A stretch of DNA of 64,000 nucleotides. It comes from Ignavibacteria bacterium. GTDB taxonomy: Bacteria > Bacteroidota > Ignavibacteria > OLB7. Position numbers and translations under genes: made by a program. The DNA lies in contig JACKAE010000001.1 of assembly GCA_020635205.1 (NCBI GenBank), positions 434,001 through 498,000 of the forward strand. The letters run 5' to 3'. This document shows, one piece after another, positions 52,421 through 61,917 of the stretch. Below the pieces are notes generated by a model. The model made no database searches, was not told the origin of the DNA, and was given only the letters and a program-made list of their open reading frames with translations. Numbering within the stretch: position 1 is the first letter of the stretch; each line of letters starts with the position of its first letter.

Positions 52421-53068
52421 TCACCCCACCTCAACAAACGGATTTGTCTCCCGCTCCACCCCTATCGTTGTTGCGGGGCCGTGTCCGGGAAAAACTCTGG
52501 TGTCGTCGGGAAGTGGCAGAAGATATTGACGGATACTTTCCATCAACGTCTCGTGGTCGCCACCGGGAAGGTCGGTTCTCCCAACCGAACCGGAGAAGAG
52601 AACATCACCAACGAAAATGATTGACCGCCGACGGTCGTAGAGGCAAATGCTCCCCTCGGTGTGGCCGGGGGCGTGAATAATTTCGAAGAGCATCTCATCA
52701 CCCAAGGTCAACTCATCCCCTCCACGGAGATAACGATCCGGCTTCGTCGGTTCCATCTGCAACGGGATTGGCCAGAGCAAGTGCTTCATCGGATCCTCCA
52801 GCCGATACTCATCCTCTGGGTGAACGAAGATCAACAGATCATCCCCAAAGTGTTCCTTGAATTGATTCACGTCGGCAGTGTGATCCCAGTGTGTGTGGGT
52901 CAGCACAAGTGCTGTTGGCGTTATTCCCTCACGCTCAATTGCCTCCACCACTTCGCCGAACGACTCAGGAGGTGTGTCAATAATCATTCCCCTCTTCTCA
53001 TCATCCCAAAGAAGAAAAGAGTTGGTAGCTGCCGGCCCGTTCGTAAATCCTTCGACCTTGATTGCCAT
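52421..53068 (-). CDS. MBL-fold metallo-hydrolase (glyoxalase II-like)
   Basis: This is a 215-residue metallo-beta-lactamase-fold protein. The zinc ligands are in LVLTHTHWDHTADV (HxHxDH), IIHAPGHTEGSICLYD (H), IIFVGDVLFSGSVGRTDL (D) and RVFPGHGPAT (H). GRTDL after the Asp is typical of the glyoxalase II/persulfide-dioxygenase-like clade that hydrolyses thioesters or oxidises persulfides. The substrate is unknown. All metal ligands look intact. It is divergent from the pyruvate kinase gene, with 161 bases between them holding the two promoters, which I could not pinpoint. Confidence 0.87.
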   Translation of the reverse strand: MAIKVEGFTNGPAATNSFLLWDDEKRGMIIDTPPESFGEVVEAIEREGITPTALVLTHTHWDHTADVNQFKEHFGDDLLIFVHPEDEYRLEDPMKHLLWPIPLQMEPTKPDRYLRGGDELTLGDEMLFEIIHAPGHTEGSICLYDRRRSIIFVGDVLFSGSVGRTDLPGGDHETLMESIRQYLLPLPDDTRVFPGHGPATTIGVERETNPFVEVG

Positions 53069-53229
53069 ATTCTGACGTACGCTGAATGTGATCCCCGTTC
53101 TGCAAATTATCTCGCTCCAAGAATACGGACATTGTTCGAGATAACTTCACCCACTGTTATCACCTGACAACATCCTTTTCTGAAACCTGAAACCCCGATC
53201 AATTTTCCCTTCCGTATATTCGCCTTTCT

Positions 53230-54828
53230 ATGAGTACAAAATCGACATCGAGTAAGGGGTCTGCCCGCACTGCTTCTTCAAAAAGCAAAGGGAGAGAACG
53301 TAAGGGGAACCGCAACGGGAAGCAGCCAGTTGACTCCCGCAAGCTAACGGGCGAAGCTCGCCGGCAAGCAATCTTCAGCAAGAAAGGCTTTGTGCCGCCG
53401 TCGTTGCAACACACAAAAATTGTCTGCACTCTCGGCCCGGCAACGGCCACAAAAGACCGAATTCGCCAACTGATCTTAGCTGGTGCTGACGCTATCCGGC
53501 TCAATTTCTCACACTCGAACTACGACACACACAAGGCGATGTTCGAGATGACTCGCGAGGCTGCTCGGGAAAGCGGACGGCTGATTACGATTATCCAAGA
53601 TTTGCAGGGGCCAAAGATTCGCATCGGTGCACTGCCAGATGGTCCGGTCTTTCTCCGTCCAGCCGAACAAATCACGTTGACAACCGACGATGTCCTATCA
53701 GGTGACCCACGTGTGCCAGTGGGCTATAAAAAGTTTGCCGCCGATGTGGAGGCAGGGAATACAATCCTGATCGACGACGGTCTGCTTGCACTCCGCGTTG
53801 ACGAAGTAAAAGGGAACGACGTTCTCTGCACAATTATCTACGGCGGGTTGTTGAAGGAGAAGAAGGGGATTAACCTTCCGGGAACGAAGATCAGCGAGCC
53901 GTCGTTGACCGAGAAAGACCTTGAAGATTTAGAGTTCGGGCTGAAGCTCGGCGTTGACTACGTAGCACTCTCGTTCGTCCGTTCCGCTCAGGATATTATC
54001 GACCTGAAGAAGATTATTCGGCGGAAGAGAAAATCAACACAAGTAATTGCGAAGATCGAAAAGGTGGAGGCTGTGAGAGAGCTGGATGCAGTAATCGACG
54101 CAGCAGACGCAGTGATGGTAGCACGAGGTGACCTCGGCGTGGAGATGCCCGGACATATCGTCCCACTTTTGCAGAAGAGAATTATTAGCCGCTGCAAAAA
54201 TCTGGGTAAGCCAGTAATAACTGCAACGCAGATGTTGGAGTCGATGATAAACAATCCCCGCCCAACCCGAGCGGAGGCCTCCGACGTGGCAAACGCTGTG
54301 TTCGACGGAACGGACGGAGTAATGCTCTCAGCAGAGACATCAGTGGGAGCCTATCCGGTTGAGACAGTGATGGTAATGGATGATATTATCCAAGCAACTG
54401 AAAGCGCAATCCCTTATGCCGACCTCGACGATAACCTCGCTCCACTTCCAGAAGAGCAGAAACGCTACACTGAATCGGCAGTGGCAGCAAAGGCCGCTAT
54501 GTTAGCTACAGAAATTCGGGCAGCCGCTATTCTCTGCCTGACTTATTCCGGCATGACTGCCCGCGTTATGTCCCGTCGCCGTCCCGGCGTTCCGATTATC
54601 GCCATCGCTCAAGACGAAGATGTCTGCCGCCGCCTCGGTCTCTACAGTGGCATCTTTGCCTTGACAATTGATGAAACCCCCTCTTCAACAGAAGAGGCCG
54701 TGAAGATCATGGAGAAAGCAGCCCTCGATGCAGGAGTTATCCGTAAAGGAGACCTTGTTATCATGACAACCGGCTATCCTCTCGACTCGAAGGCGAGCAC
54801 GAATATGATGCTCGTGCAGCGAATCTGA
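53230..54828 (+). CDS. pyk: pyruvate kinase
   Basis: This is a 532-residue pyruvate kinase. It converts phosphoenolpyruvate and ADP to pyruvate and ATP, the last step of glycolysis. TKIVCTLGPAT (about 62), IRLNFSHSNYDTH (about 92), QDLQGPKIRIG (the ADP/K-binding region), the active-site signature VIAKIEKVEAV (about 272) and GDLGVEMPG (about 298) are present. The length exceeds the usual 470-480 residues because of an N-terminal extension of about 57 residues rich in Lys, Arg, Ser and Gly (KGRERKGNRNGKQ), whose role is unknown. The C-terminal regulatory domain is intact. Confidence 0.96.
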   Translation: MSTKSTSSKGSARTASSKSKGRERKGNRNGKQPVDSRKLTGEARRQAIFSKKGFVPPSLQHTKIVCTLGPATATKDRIRQLILAGADAIRLNFSHSNYDTHKAMFEMTREAARESGRLITIIQDLQGPKIRIGALPDGPVFLRPAEQITLTTDDVLSGDPRVPVGYKKFAADVEAGNTILIDDGLLALRVDEVKGNDVLCTIIYGGLLKEKKGINLPGTKISEPSLTEKDLEDLEFGLKLGVDYVALSFVRSAQDIIDLKKIIRRKRKSTQVIAKIEKVEAVRELDAVIDAADAVMVARGDLGVEMPGHIVPLLQKRIISRCKNLGKPVITATQMLESMINNPRPTRAEASDVANAVFDGTDGVMLSAETSVGAYPVETVMVMDDIIQATESAIPYADLDDNLAPLPEEQKRYTESAVAAKAAMLATEIRAAAILCLTYSGMTARVMSRRRPGVPIIAIAQDEDVCRRLGLYSGIFALTIDETPSSTEEAVKIMEKAALDAGVIRKGDLVIMTTGYPLDSKASTNMMLVQRI

Positions 54829-54842
54829 GATCAATTCAAAAG

Positions 54843-54895
54843 TAAAAATTCACAAAGGGGAGACAGAAGTTCTGATTCCCCTTTTGAATTTTTAT
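54843..54895. terminator. imperfect hairpin after pyk
   Basis: AAAAATTC-AC-AAAGGGGA pairs with TTCCCCTTTT-GAATTTTT with a small internal loop, and T-rich sequence follows on both strands. A related AT-rich stretch (TTTTGAATTTTTACTTTTG) occurs near 28,200 between bshC and the luciferase-like gene. Confidence 0.6.
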
Positions 54896-54911
54896 ACCCA
54901 AAAACAACATA

Positions 54912-55188
54912 GGTAAGCGTATGCCCTAACTCCATTTATGCATGTCATTCCGATCCACCGCAGCACGTTCCGAAGACCATCGCGAACAAGACCACAGATA
55001 ATCTCGAAGCCCACACGAAGGAAGAGCGATCCAACCCAACGTTTACCATTCACGAAAAGGATGACATCGTCCTCGAACCGGTAATTCTCCTCAGTCCAAA
55101 CGGTGGAGACCTTCCAGCTGGCATCTACACCTCTGTTTTGAGAAGTTCGGAAGCTATGTGGAAGCAACAGATTTTGATCTACAGATAG
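54912..55188 (+). pseudogene. remnant of a T9SS sorting domain
   Basis: One plus-strand frame is open to a TAG at 55186-55188. It ends LPAGIYTSVLRSSEAMWKQQ followed by ILIYR, which matches the G-I-Y...W-K-Q-x-L-I-x-R pattern of T9SS tails. The preceding sequence (about 54910-55090) is poor protein and has no start codon. I read it as the last piece of a deleted secreted-protein gene, still followed by a terminator at 55224-55264. Confidence 0.5.
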
Positions 55189-55223
55189 AGATAGGAGAAA
55201 GAGAACGATTGTGAGTGAGTACA

Positions 55224-55264
55224 AAAGGGGAAGGGATTGGAGTAATTCCAATCCCTTCCCCTTT
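55224..55264. terminator. bidirectional intrinsic terminator
   Basis: Perfect 18-bp arms AAAGGGGAAGGGATTGGA and TCCAATCCCTTCCCCTTT have a 5-base loop. T-rich sequence follows on the plus strand, and the opposite strand ends in TTTTGT. It serves the minus-strand PD40 gene and probably once served the decayed plus-strand gene. Confidence 0.85.
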
Positions 55265-55309
55265 CTCTGTGAGAACGACTTCAGACAACCGATCTGTAGC
55301 AAATGAGAA

Positions 55310-57280
55310 CTACGAGTTCTTTCCTCCGAGTCGCTGAATCGTAATGTGGATTCTTCGTTTGTCTGCCAACGTGCTTCCACTGACGGCGTCGACATCCCCA
55401 CTCACAATCCGCCATCGGATCCCCCCGCTTTGTCGAAGGCGAATGTATATATCATTCCCCTTATCCCCTGCCTCGCGAAAGAGTTGATCCAGATACTGCA
55501 CGGCAAACCAGGCACGGAGTCCAGCTAAACGGAAGTTGTCGATCTCGCTATCCTTCCGCATCGAGAACTCGATGCCACTCTCTGTTTCGAACGTCACCTC
55601 AATATCTTCGCCGAACTGTCCTAAGATCGGGCGTGGATCGGCGTAACCGTAGACGGTGAGTTCCAGATATTCACCCGACTCGCGGAGTGTATCGAAGGCC
55701 GGGAAATAGAGGTTTATGCAATCCCGGTAGAAGTCGCCAATTACCGACTCCACATCGAGAGCCATGCTCTTGTAGTTGTTGTAGAGCTTTGGATTTCTGG
55801 CAACGTTGTCGATGTAGTCACGATCACTCAAGTCCCCCCCCTCTACTTGTCGCCGCTTCAGATCTTCCAACGCCACCAACGTGTTCAAGCGATAGTATCC
55901 GCTCACAAAGAGTGGAACACTTATCCCCGCAAAATCCAACGCAATCAACGGCGGCGGCGGTGGTGGTGGTGGCAAGCTCGGTCCGTCAGGGGGCATTGGT
56001 GGCGGACCTGGCGGAGCCGGTGGCGGGGTAGGCTCAGCAATTTCTGGCAAAGGTGGTGGGGGAGGTGGTGGTGGGCTGGCAACTTTGAAGAGAATTTCTT
56101 TCTCTTCGTTTGCTTTCATTGCCGTTAAGTCGTACACGAATGCAGTGTCGAATCCTGCTGGCTTGATATAGAGTTTGTAGGGATAGCCAGAGTAGAGCCA
56201 GACAGAGCCTCCACCGACTGAGTCAATCTTTTCTCCGATCAACGTTTGACCGAACCGATCTTCTGTAACCTCAACTCTTCCCTCCACATACCGCATCACC
56301 GTTGTATCCTGAATACGAACGCGAACGTTGGCGTAGCCGGGCATAAACGGATTAAAGTTTCCCTCGTAAATATCGAGTCCCCCTTTGCCCCCCTCCCGGT
56401 CACTCACGAAGTAGCAAAGGTTTCTGTTAACTCCGTAGTAGAAGAGTTCGTCCGCTTCGGAGTTAATCATGTTGCCGAGATTTTTCGGCGTGCTCCAGCT
56501 TCCTCCCTCATCTCGCTGTGTCACGAACAGATCAAATCCTCCAAATCCCTCGTGGCCATTGCTTGAGAAGAAGAGTGTTCTGCCATCCGGGGCAATGAAA
56601 GGGGAAATGTCGTCACACTTGCTGTTTACTGTTTTGCCGAGATTCTCGATTGCACCGTAGCTTCCATCCCCTTGTCGGTAGGCGATCCAGAGATCTTTGT
56701 TCCCCGACCCTCCCCTGCGCGTCGAGGTAAAGATGATAAAACTCCCATCTGAAGCGATTGTCGGTTGCGACTCCCACTTTCCAGAATTCAACGATGTCAA
56801 CTCAACAATATCGGTCACCGACGATCCATCGGCAGACATCGTAAATGTGTAGAGGCCGGTGTAGAAATGTCGTTCTTGCGAACCACTCGCCATCACTCCA
56901 GTTACTGACCCTGGCCACGTGACGACCCCATTTGTATCGGCGTAGTTAATCTGCGCTTCTATAGGAACAGGAACGCTCAGAATCCCATCATCCTTCGTAG
57001 TGTTTACCGATGACTCTCGAAGAGCTTCCGGTGCGTCGTGGTGGATTTCCCCACCTACATATCGACGCGATCGAAAAATGTCGGAAGACTCCAATCGGGC
57101 TGACGTGAAGTAGAGCCACTCACCGTTCGGGGTTGCGAAGGGGGCGTAATCGTCCTGTTCGGAGTTAACTGTTTCCAGATTACGCACAACAAACTGTGGA
57201 TCGTCGAATACCAAAAACGGCTGAGCGTTCAGAGTACTTGCAAATACAACCGATAGCAACGCGAGTGAAATATAGCGCAT
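55310..57280 (-). CDS. PD40-repeat protein with OmpA-like C-terminus
   Basis: This is a 656-residue protein. ATG 57280 is preferred: AAGGAG sits just upstream and the signal peptide MRYISLALLSVVFASTLNAQ begins here; the frame is open to 57313. Residues about 25-310 hold PD40/WD40-like repeats (DDYAPFATPNGEWLYFTSAR, CDDISPFIAPDGRTLFFSSN, SEADELFYYGVNRNLCYFVSD). A proline-rich linker (about 398-447) and a divergent OmpA-like domain (about 470-656, YLELTVYGYADPRP) follow. The layout resembles T9SS-associated periplasmic proteins that tie the complex to peptidoglycan. It is 7 bases downstream of the barrel gene, in the same operon. Confidence 0.78.
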   Translation of the reverse strand: MRYISLALLSVVFASTLNAQPFLVFDDPQFVVRNLETVNSEQDDYAPFATPNGEWLYFTSARLESSDIFRSRRYVGGEIHHDAPEALRESSVNTTKDDGILSVPVPIEAQINYADTNGVVTWPGSVTGVMASGSQERHFYTGLYTFTMSADGSSVTDIVELTSLNSGKWESQPTIASDGSFIIFTSTRRGGSGNKDLWIAYRQGDGSYGAIENLGKTVNSKCDDISPFIAPDGRTLFFSSNGHEGFGGFDLFVTQRDEGGSWSTPKNLGNMINSEADELFYYGVNRNLCYFVSDREGGKGGLDIYEGNFNPFMPGYANVRVRIQDTTVMRYVEGRVEVTEDRFGQTLIGEKIDSVGGGSVWLYSGYPYKLYIKPAGFDTAFVYDLTAMKANEEKEILFKVASPPPPPPPPLPEIAEPTPPPAPPGPPPMPPDGPSLPPPPPPPPLIALDFAGISVPLFVSGYYRLNTLVALEDLKRRQVEGGDLSDRDYIDNVARNPKLYNNYKSMALDVESVIGDFYRDCINLYFPAFDTLRESGEYLELTVYGYADPRPILGQFGEDIEVTFETESGIEFSMRKDSEIDNFRLAGLRAWFAVQYLDQLFREAGDKGNDIYIRLRQSGGIRWRIVSGDVDAVSGSTLADKRRIHITIQRLGGKNS

Positions 57281-57287
57281 GGTCTCC

Positions 57288-58097
57288 TTAGTCTCCGAAA
57301 TTATACAGCACACCGAGAGTTCCGAATATTCCCTGCTGTTTCAACAGGTCTGGAGCATTGAAAGCTGAAGTGAGAGGATAGCTGTAGACCCCCTCAATGT
57401 TGAAGGCGATATTATCGTTCAATCGGTACATATACCCCATACTCCCCCGCAAATCGAAAACGAGCGTACCAAAATTATCGAACTTTCTCCCCCCTAATAA
57501 CTGCTGCTCGTTAGTGCCTGTAGCTGGATAGACAAATCCCTGAGGAGAGAGAAGACGTTCGGTATAGTTGTAGAATCCGTCGAGCAGCAGACCTCCAGCC
57601 CCACCGGCTGAGAGGTAGAATCCTGTCTCGGCAATCTCCATCCCAACCATTAACTCTAACGTGAGCGTACCGAAATCTCCATCAACTTGCGCCTCCTGCT
57701 GCAAGATTACCCGCTCGTTATTCTCACCTTTTATCGGTTCGCCCGGCAACGGTGTGATAAATGTGCTGGAACGAGACTCATATCGGAGCCGAGGAGAGAA
57801 AAGGAACCACGTACTCTGAAGTGGATAGAGAATCGCCTTCGCCTCGATGATTAGCCCATCTCCCTCTCCATCTGAGAAGAAAGCGCAGGGAAGACTGTTG
57901 TCTGTCACTCCAAAACTTGCCTCACTCTTCCAGTAGCCGTAGCCAGCTCCACCACCAATATATTGGTAGCGAACCACTGGTTCGTGCAGAAGTGCGTCGC
58001 TCCCCCTTCCCTGCGCTTTAAGAAGCGGAGAAGCAAGGAGGAGGGAGAGTGCAATTAGCATTCCCCCTCGGATGATTGTATGTCGAATCTTCATCAT
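57288..58097 (-). CDS. outer-membrane beta-barrel protein
   Basis: This is a 269-residue protein with a signal peptide (MMKIRHTIIRGGMLIALSLLLASPLLKAQ). Alternating hydrophobic beta strands and aromatic girdle residues end in GIFGTLGVLYNFGD, a typical outer-membrane barrel terminus. Residues such as YQYIGGGAGYGYWKSEAS and FGTLTLELMVGMEIAETGFYLSAGG resemble PorT/OMP-beta-barrel-2-type proteins. ATG 58097 and ATG 58094 are both possible starts. It precedes the PD40/OmpA-like gene by 7 bases, so the two are probably translated together and may work together at the outer membrane. The specific role is unknown. Confidence 0.75.
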   Translation of the reverse strand: MMKIRHTIIRGGMLIALSLLLASPLLKAQGRGSDALLHEPVVRYQYIGGGAGYGYWKSEASFGVTDNSLPCAFFSDGEGDGLIIEAKAILYPLQSTWFLFSPRLRYESRSSTFITPLPGEPIKGENNERVILQQEAQVDGDFGTLTLELMVGMEIAETGFYLSAGGAGGLLLDGFYNYTERLLSPQGFVYPATGTNEQQLLGGRKFDNFGTLVFDLRGSMGYMYRLNDNIAFNIEGVYSYPLTSAFNAPDLLKQQGIFGTLGVLYNFGD

Positions 58098-58154
58098 CAA
58101 TTATATGTTGAGATCATTCAGTGCAAAAGGATGTTGACATATGTTTGCAGGCCA

Positions 58155-61100
58155 TTACTTCTGGATGATAAGTTTCCGATAGACCGTTTCGCTACTACGT
58201 GCAGACCGCAGCCGTAGGTAGTAGACTCCGGGTGTAAGTGACGAGACGTTGAGCGTTAAAAGACTTTCTCCTTCCGGCAAATCGTACTCTTCGGTCAGGA
58301 TTGTTGTAGCTCCCTGAGCGTCGTACAGGTCGAGGAAAACTCGCTCCTTATTTGTCGAAGTCAATCCAAGATCAATGCGGTCGCCAGTTGCCGGAGTTGG
58401 CGAAACTGAGGTGACGGCAATCTTCGCCGGCGCACCTCTGAACTCTATTCCTCGGAGTTCACGGAAACAGATACTGTCGTGAATTACAACGCCAGCATTC
58501 TTCACTAACATCTTCGGGTTTGTATCCTCGAACGTTCCGCTGGTAATCTCAACGTAGGCGGCAAGTGTATCTCCCCGTAAGAACTCGAAGTCGATTTGGG
58601 CAAGCTCACCTGCTGAAAGAAGTGCCGGTCCGTTGGCACGCAGTTCTACTTCTGCATATCGCCCATTCTCCACAATAGGTCCACTCTGCACAACTGACGC
58701 TCCGTTCGCCTCGGCTCCGGGTCGCACCGACTGCAATTCTAACATCGTCCGGTTCCAACGTAATGTCCAGACAATCGAGTTGACATCGTAGTTCGCCAGT
58801 GAAGAGTCTCCGTAGATCGGCAAGGTCACAATATCTCCCGGCAGCGCGGTCTTAACATCAGTGATGCGAAGGTTTGCCTCGGCATACCCTGTCCCGTTCA
58901 AAACTGCCGTCGCATTCTCATCGAAGCAGGAGTTGTAGACAGCGCGAAGCGCTGCTTCCCGTTCACGCAATTTTTCAGGGCGGAAGCAGATTACCACATC
59001 TCGCTGTCCATTCTCTGGAATCTGAATTGGGAAGCTAACGGAAGTTCCGTCGAGCGTGAACTCTGTTGAAGGATCACCGGTCAACGTCAACAGATCAATC
59101 TTGTTGACAATGGCTGTCCCTTCTCCCACATTCGTTAGGGTTACCGTCACACAGGAATCATCGTAGATGTAGAGGGAGTCGAACCGAATGTTGTCGGCAA
59201 TTAGCTGTGGTGCTGATACTGTAATCTTGAACGGCTCAACCCACGTTCCACCCTGACTCACAATCTCAGTAATCTCGGCGAAGGCATCTTGAAGCGAACC
59301 GCAATCGTCAATCAGAAACTCTTTTGCATTTGTTCTGCGGGAAAGCGTTGTTAGATAGTCGCGAGCCTCGTTTTCGGATAAGGCGATGCCAATCGAGAAT
59401 ATCTTTACTCCTGCCGCGTTCGCCTCGTTGATAATCGTGTTAACTGGACTCAGGTTGCTTAAGTTATCATCTGTCTTCCCATCCGAAATCAGCACAATCA
59501 CTCGATCTTCTAAAGGACTACTCTTGAGCGTTTCGATCATCGAACGAAGTGCGGCCCCAGTAAAGGTTCCCCCAATTTCAACAATCGCATCGATTGAACT
59601 CTTCGCAACGATACGACCAGGGTCTGTAATAAGGTCGAGTGGGAAACTGGTGTTAATCACTGGGGTAATTGGAGATGAGGGGGTTTTTCGCTCACTGCTG
59701 TAGTGGATAATTGCCAACTGATCTTGAATGCCAAGCGATGGAAGGTAGAGCAATGTGTTGTCGATAAATGCTTTGGCCTGCACTTTCGCTTCACGTAATC
59801 TTGTATAGATGTTTGGAGGGCACGTTATGCTGTCCAGCACCATACTACGTGAGGCATCGAAAACGATACCGAAGGCTATCGAACGGCGATCGTTCGACCG
59901 AATGTACAACGAGTCAACTAAGGTTCCGGCTCGCTTTGCATCAATGCAGACTTTCACCACAGTGCTCTCGTTCGGAGCAATTGTCAATCGAACCGGGGAG
60001 GAAGGAACGGAGGTGTAGCCAAGCCCTCCATTAAACCAGTAGAGACTATCTACAACGAGCGTTGCATTCCCCACATTTGAGAGAGTGACGTCGGTACACT
60101 GTGAGACATCGCACGGCACACGTTCGTCGTTCGCCGGATTGAATCCAACCTTCGTAACGCGGAGCACTCCACCGGTTCCAATAAAGTCAGTAGAACCATT
60201 CAAGCCAATCTGCACAAGACGATTGCACCCAACAGTGACATCAACTGGCCTGGAGAAAACTCCAGTTTCAGTTGGGACGAACTCAATATCAATATCAACT
60301 GATTCACCCGGTGCTAACTCAATCGGAAGAGAGGTTACCAAACGGAAGGGAGGAGGAACCATTAAGTCAGCCTCTGTCACAAGCAGAGGGCGCTCACCGG
60401 AGTTTGTAAATCGTGTTGTTAGTCGTGAAGTTCCAGCGATAGCAGTTCGAGGGAAGTTGAGAACGATTGGGTCGATCTCAACGTTCGGGCCAATACCTGT
60501 CCCCTTCAAACGAATGCGAATCGCCTCATCCAATCCACCTCTCTCGATATTCACCACCAACGAATCGATGATATTCCCACGCCGTGACGGCTGGAAGCAG
60601 ACCGGAATACCAATTGAGTCTCCCACCGGCAATGCAATTGGGAGGGAGAGGTTATTTCCGATAAAGAAGCTAACGCTGTCCCGCATCCTGATACTTCGAA
60701 CTCTGTCGTTTGACCCCTCCCCTTTCACCCAGACGGTGTCACAGACCACCTCATCACACGGAACTTCTCCGAATCCCTCTTCGAGCAGATCGGGAGTGTT
60801 GCCGGTAATCAGAAGGCGTGCCCTTTGGTTGCATCCCGTACGAATATCAGTGTAGACAGAAACGTATCCCTGACTGGTTGGAGCAAACTCTACGTCGATG
60901 ACAACCGAATCGTTTGGATCAATCGTTACCGGAAAAATCGAGTCGTCAACGATGCGATAGGGATCGACAATCCCAGCAAGTTGACTCAGGTCGAGATCGA
61001 TAGGATCTTGCCCCACATTGCGAACAATAACTTGTCGAGTAGAGGTCTTCCCAAGCTCGGTCTCGGCGAAACTCAGAATCGGTGGATCAAGTTGAAGGTT

Positions 61101-61493
61101 TGGGCCTATGCCAATTCCACTAAGTTCAACCTCAACAGTATCTATATCTTGGCTGACCGTATCAGTAATAATTAGCTGTAAAATCTCTGTGAAGTTGCCA
61201 GTACGGGAAGGGGAGAAGCAGAGAGAGAGTTCAACGGAATCTTGGTTGGGAATTATTCGTGGCAAAACTGGGTCAGCTCCGAGAAGAAACGTTGTGCTAT
61301 CCCGCAGACTAACCTGGACAATTGTCTCTCCAGAATCTAAGGAACGAATTTGCACTACCTCACAAGCTGATTCTCCGCATCGGACTTCTCCGAAGTTGAG
61401 AGGGTCGACACGTTGCGCCGAAACTGTAGCGAGAGTAAAAAGCCCGAAAAGGGTAAGTAGAATGAGTTGTCGTAAAACGTCGCTGTAGTTCAT
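58155..61493 (-). CDS. secreted anchor-D/VWA protein with T9SS tail
   Basis: This is a 1112-residue protein with a signal peptide (about 1-27). Two near-duplicate units follow (about 28-440), each made of an RCGESACEV-like Cys pair and choice-of-anchor-D Ig modules (GPNLQLDPPILSFAETELG, GPNVEIDPIVLNFPRT). A VWA domain with MIDAS motif DASRS (about 548), FTGAALRSM and ISDGKTDDN follows (about 545-745). Further Ig modules and a T9SS sorting domain (about 1030-1112, GVYYLRLRSARS) end it. VWA MIDAS sites bind metal-dependent protein ligands, which suggests an adhesin. Several Cys pairs probably form disulfides. Confidence 0.9.
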   Translation of the reverse strand: MNYSDVLRQLILLTLFGLFTLATVSAQRVDPLNFGEVRCGESACEVVQIRSLDSGETIVQVSLRDSTTFLLGADPVLPRIIPNQDSVELSLCFSPSRTGNFTEILQLIITDTVSQDIDTVEVELSGIGIGPNLQLDPPILSFAETELGKTSTRQVIVRNVGQDPIDLDLSQLAGIVDPYRIVDDSIFPVTIDPNDSVVIDVEFAPTSQGYVSVYTDIRTGCNQRARLLITGNTPDLLEEGFGEVPCDEVVCDTVWVKGEGSNDRVRSIRMRDSVSFFIGNNLSLPIALPVGDSIGIPVCFQPSRRGNIIDSLVVNIERGGLDEAIRIRLKGTGIGPNVEIDPIVLNFPRTAIAGTSRLTTRFTNSGERPLLVTEADLMVPPPFRLVTSLPIELAPGESVDIDIEFVPTETGVFSRPVDVTVGCNRLVQIGLNGSTDFIGTGGVLRVTKVGFNPANDERVPCDVSQCTDVTLSNVGNATLVVDSLYWFNGGLGYTSVPSSPVRLTIAPNESTVVKVCIDAKRAGTLVDSLYIRSNDRRSIAFGIVFDASRSMVLDSITCPPNIYTRLREAKVQAKAFIDNTLLYLPSLGIQDQLAIIHYSSERKTPSSPITPVINTSFPLDLITDPGRIVAKSSIDAIVEIGGTFTGAALRSMIETLKSSPLEDRVIVLISDGKTDDNLSNLSPVNTIINEANAAGVKIFSIGIALSENEARDYLTTLSRRTNAKEFLIDDCGSLQDAFAEITEIVSQGGTWVEPFKITVSAPQLIADNIRFDSLYIYDDSCVTVTLTNVGEGTAIVNKIDLLTLTGDPSTEFTLDGTSVSFPIQIPENGQRDVVICFRPEKLREREAALRAVYNSCFDENATAVLNGTGYAEANLRITDVKTALPGDIVTLPIYGDSSLANYDVNSIVWTLRWNRTMLELQSVRPGAEANGASVVQSGPIVENGRYAEVELRANGPALLSAGELAQIDFEFLRGDTLAAYVEITSGTFEDTNPKMLVKNAGVVIHDSICFRELRGIEFRGAPAKIAVTSVSPTPATGDRIDLGLTSTNKERVFLDLYDAQGATTILTEEYDLPEGESLLTLNVSSLTPGVYYLRLRSARSSETVYRKLIIQK

Positions 61494-61827
61494 AGGATGC
61501 TAACTGTTGTCGTGGGAACACCAAATTGGGGTTTTGTGCCCCACGTTCGATACTGAAGATTGAATTACGGATATTCAAACCCTCGAGCTTGTGCAATGTT
61601 ACGGATGCTAAGCCGGTTTTGAAAGCAAAATCGCCTCAGCAGTTGAATGCACAGAGAGAAATGTTGATGATTGGATATCCTTCTTACTTGAGTGACACAA
61701 GAGTCTCTTAAATGATACAGAAGAGCTTTTCCAAGCACGTTTTAGGAACTATTGAATCGCGTGCGCTCATTAGTTCTTTTCTCCCTATGTGATGCAATGA
61801 ATGTCGTGAGGGAGTATCTCCAAAAGG
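61494..61827. other. intergenic, no gene seen
   Basis: This is the gap between the VWA gene and the terminator at 61828. A 61-codon plus-strand frame (61526-61711) has no recognisable features. No promoter was resolved. Confidence 0.5.
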
Positions 61828-61860
61828 AAAAGGCGTGACCCACTGAGTCACGCCTTTTTT
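61828..61860. terminator. bidirectional intrinsic terminator
   Basis: Arms AAAAGGCGTGAC (61828-61839) and GTCACGCCTTTT (61847-61858) have a 7-base loop. TT follows on the plus strand and CCTTTT on the minus strand. It ends the minus-strand protease gene at 61918. Confidence 0.85.
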
Positions 61861-61917
61861 ATTCTCTAATGTTTGTGCACCTCTCCAACTACGTGGAAAA
61901 AGCGCCAAACATATTAT

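Noticed and set aside
54892..55401. 169-codon minus-strand frame between pyk and the PD40 gene
   Set aside because: It overlaps the end of the PD40 gene, crosses a strong terminator hairpin, and is antisense to the more convincing T9SS-tail remnant on the plus strand.
60085..60855. 256-codon plus-strand frame antisense to the VWA gene
   Set aside because: Shadow frame with low-complexity Ser/Pro/Thr composition; the minus-strand gene is fully supported.
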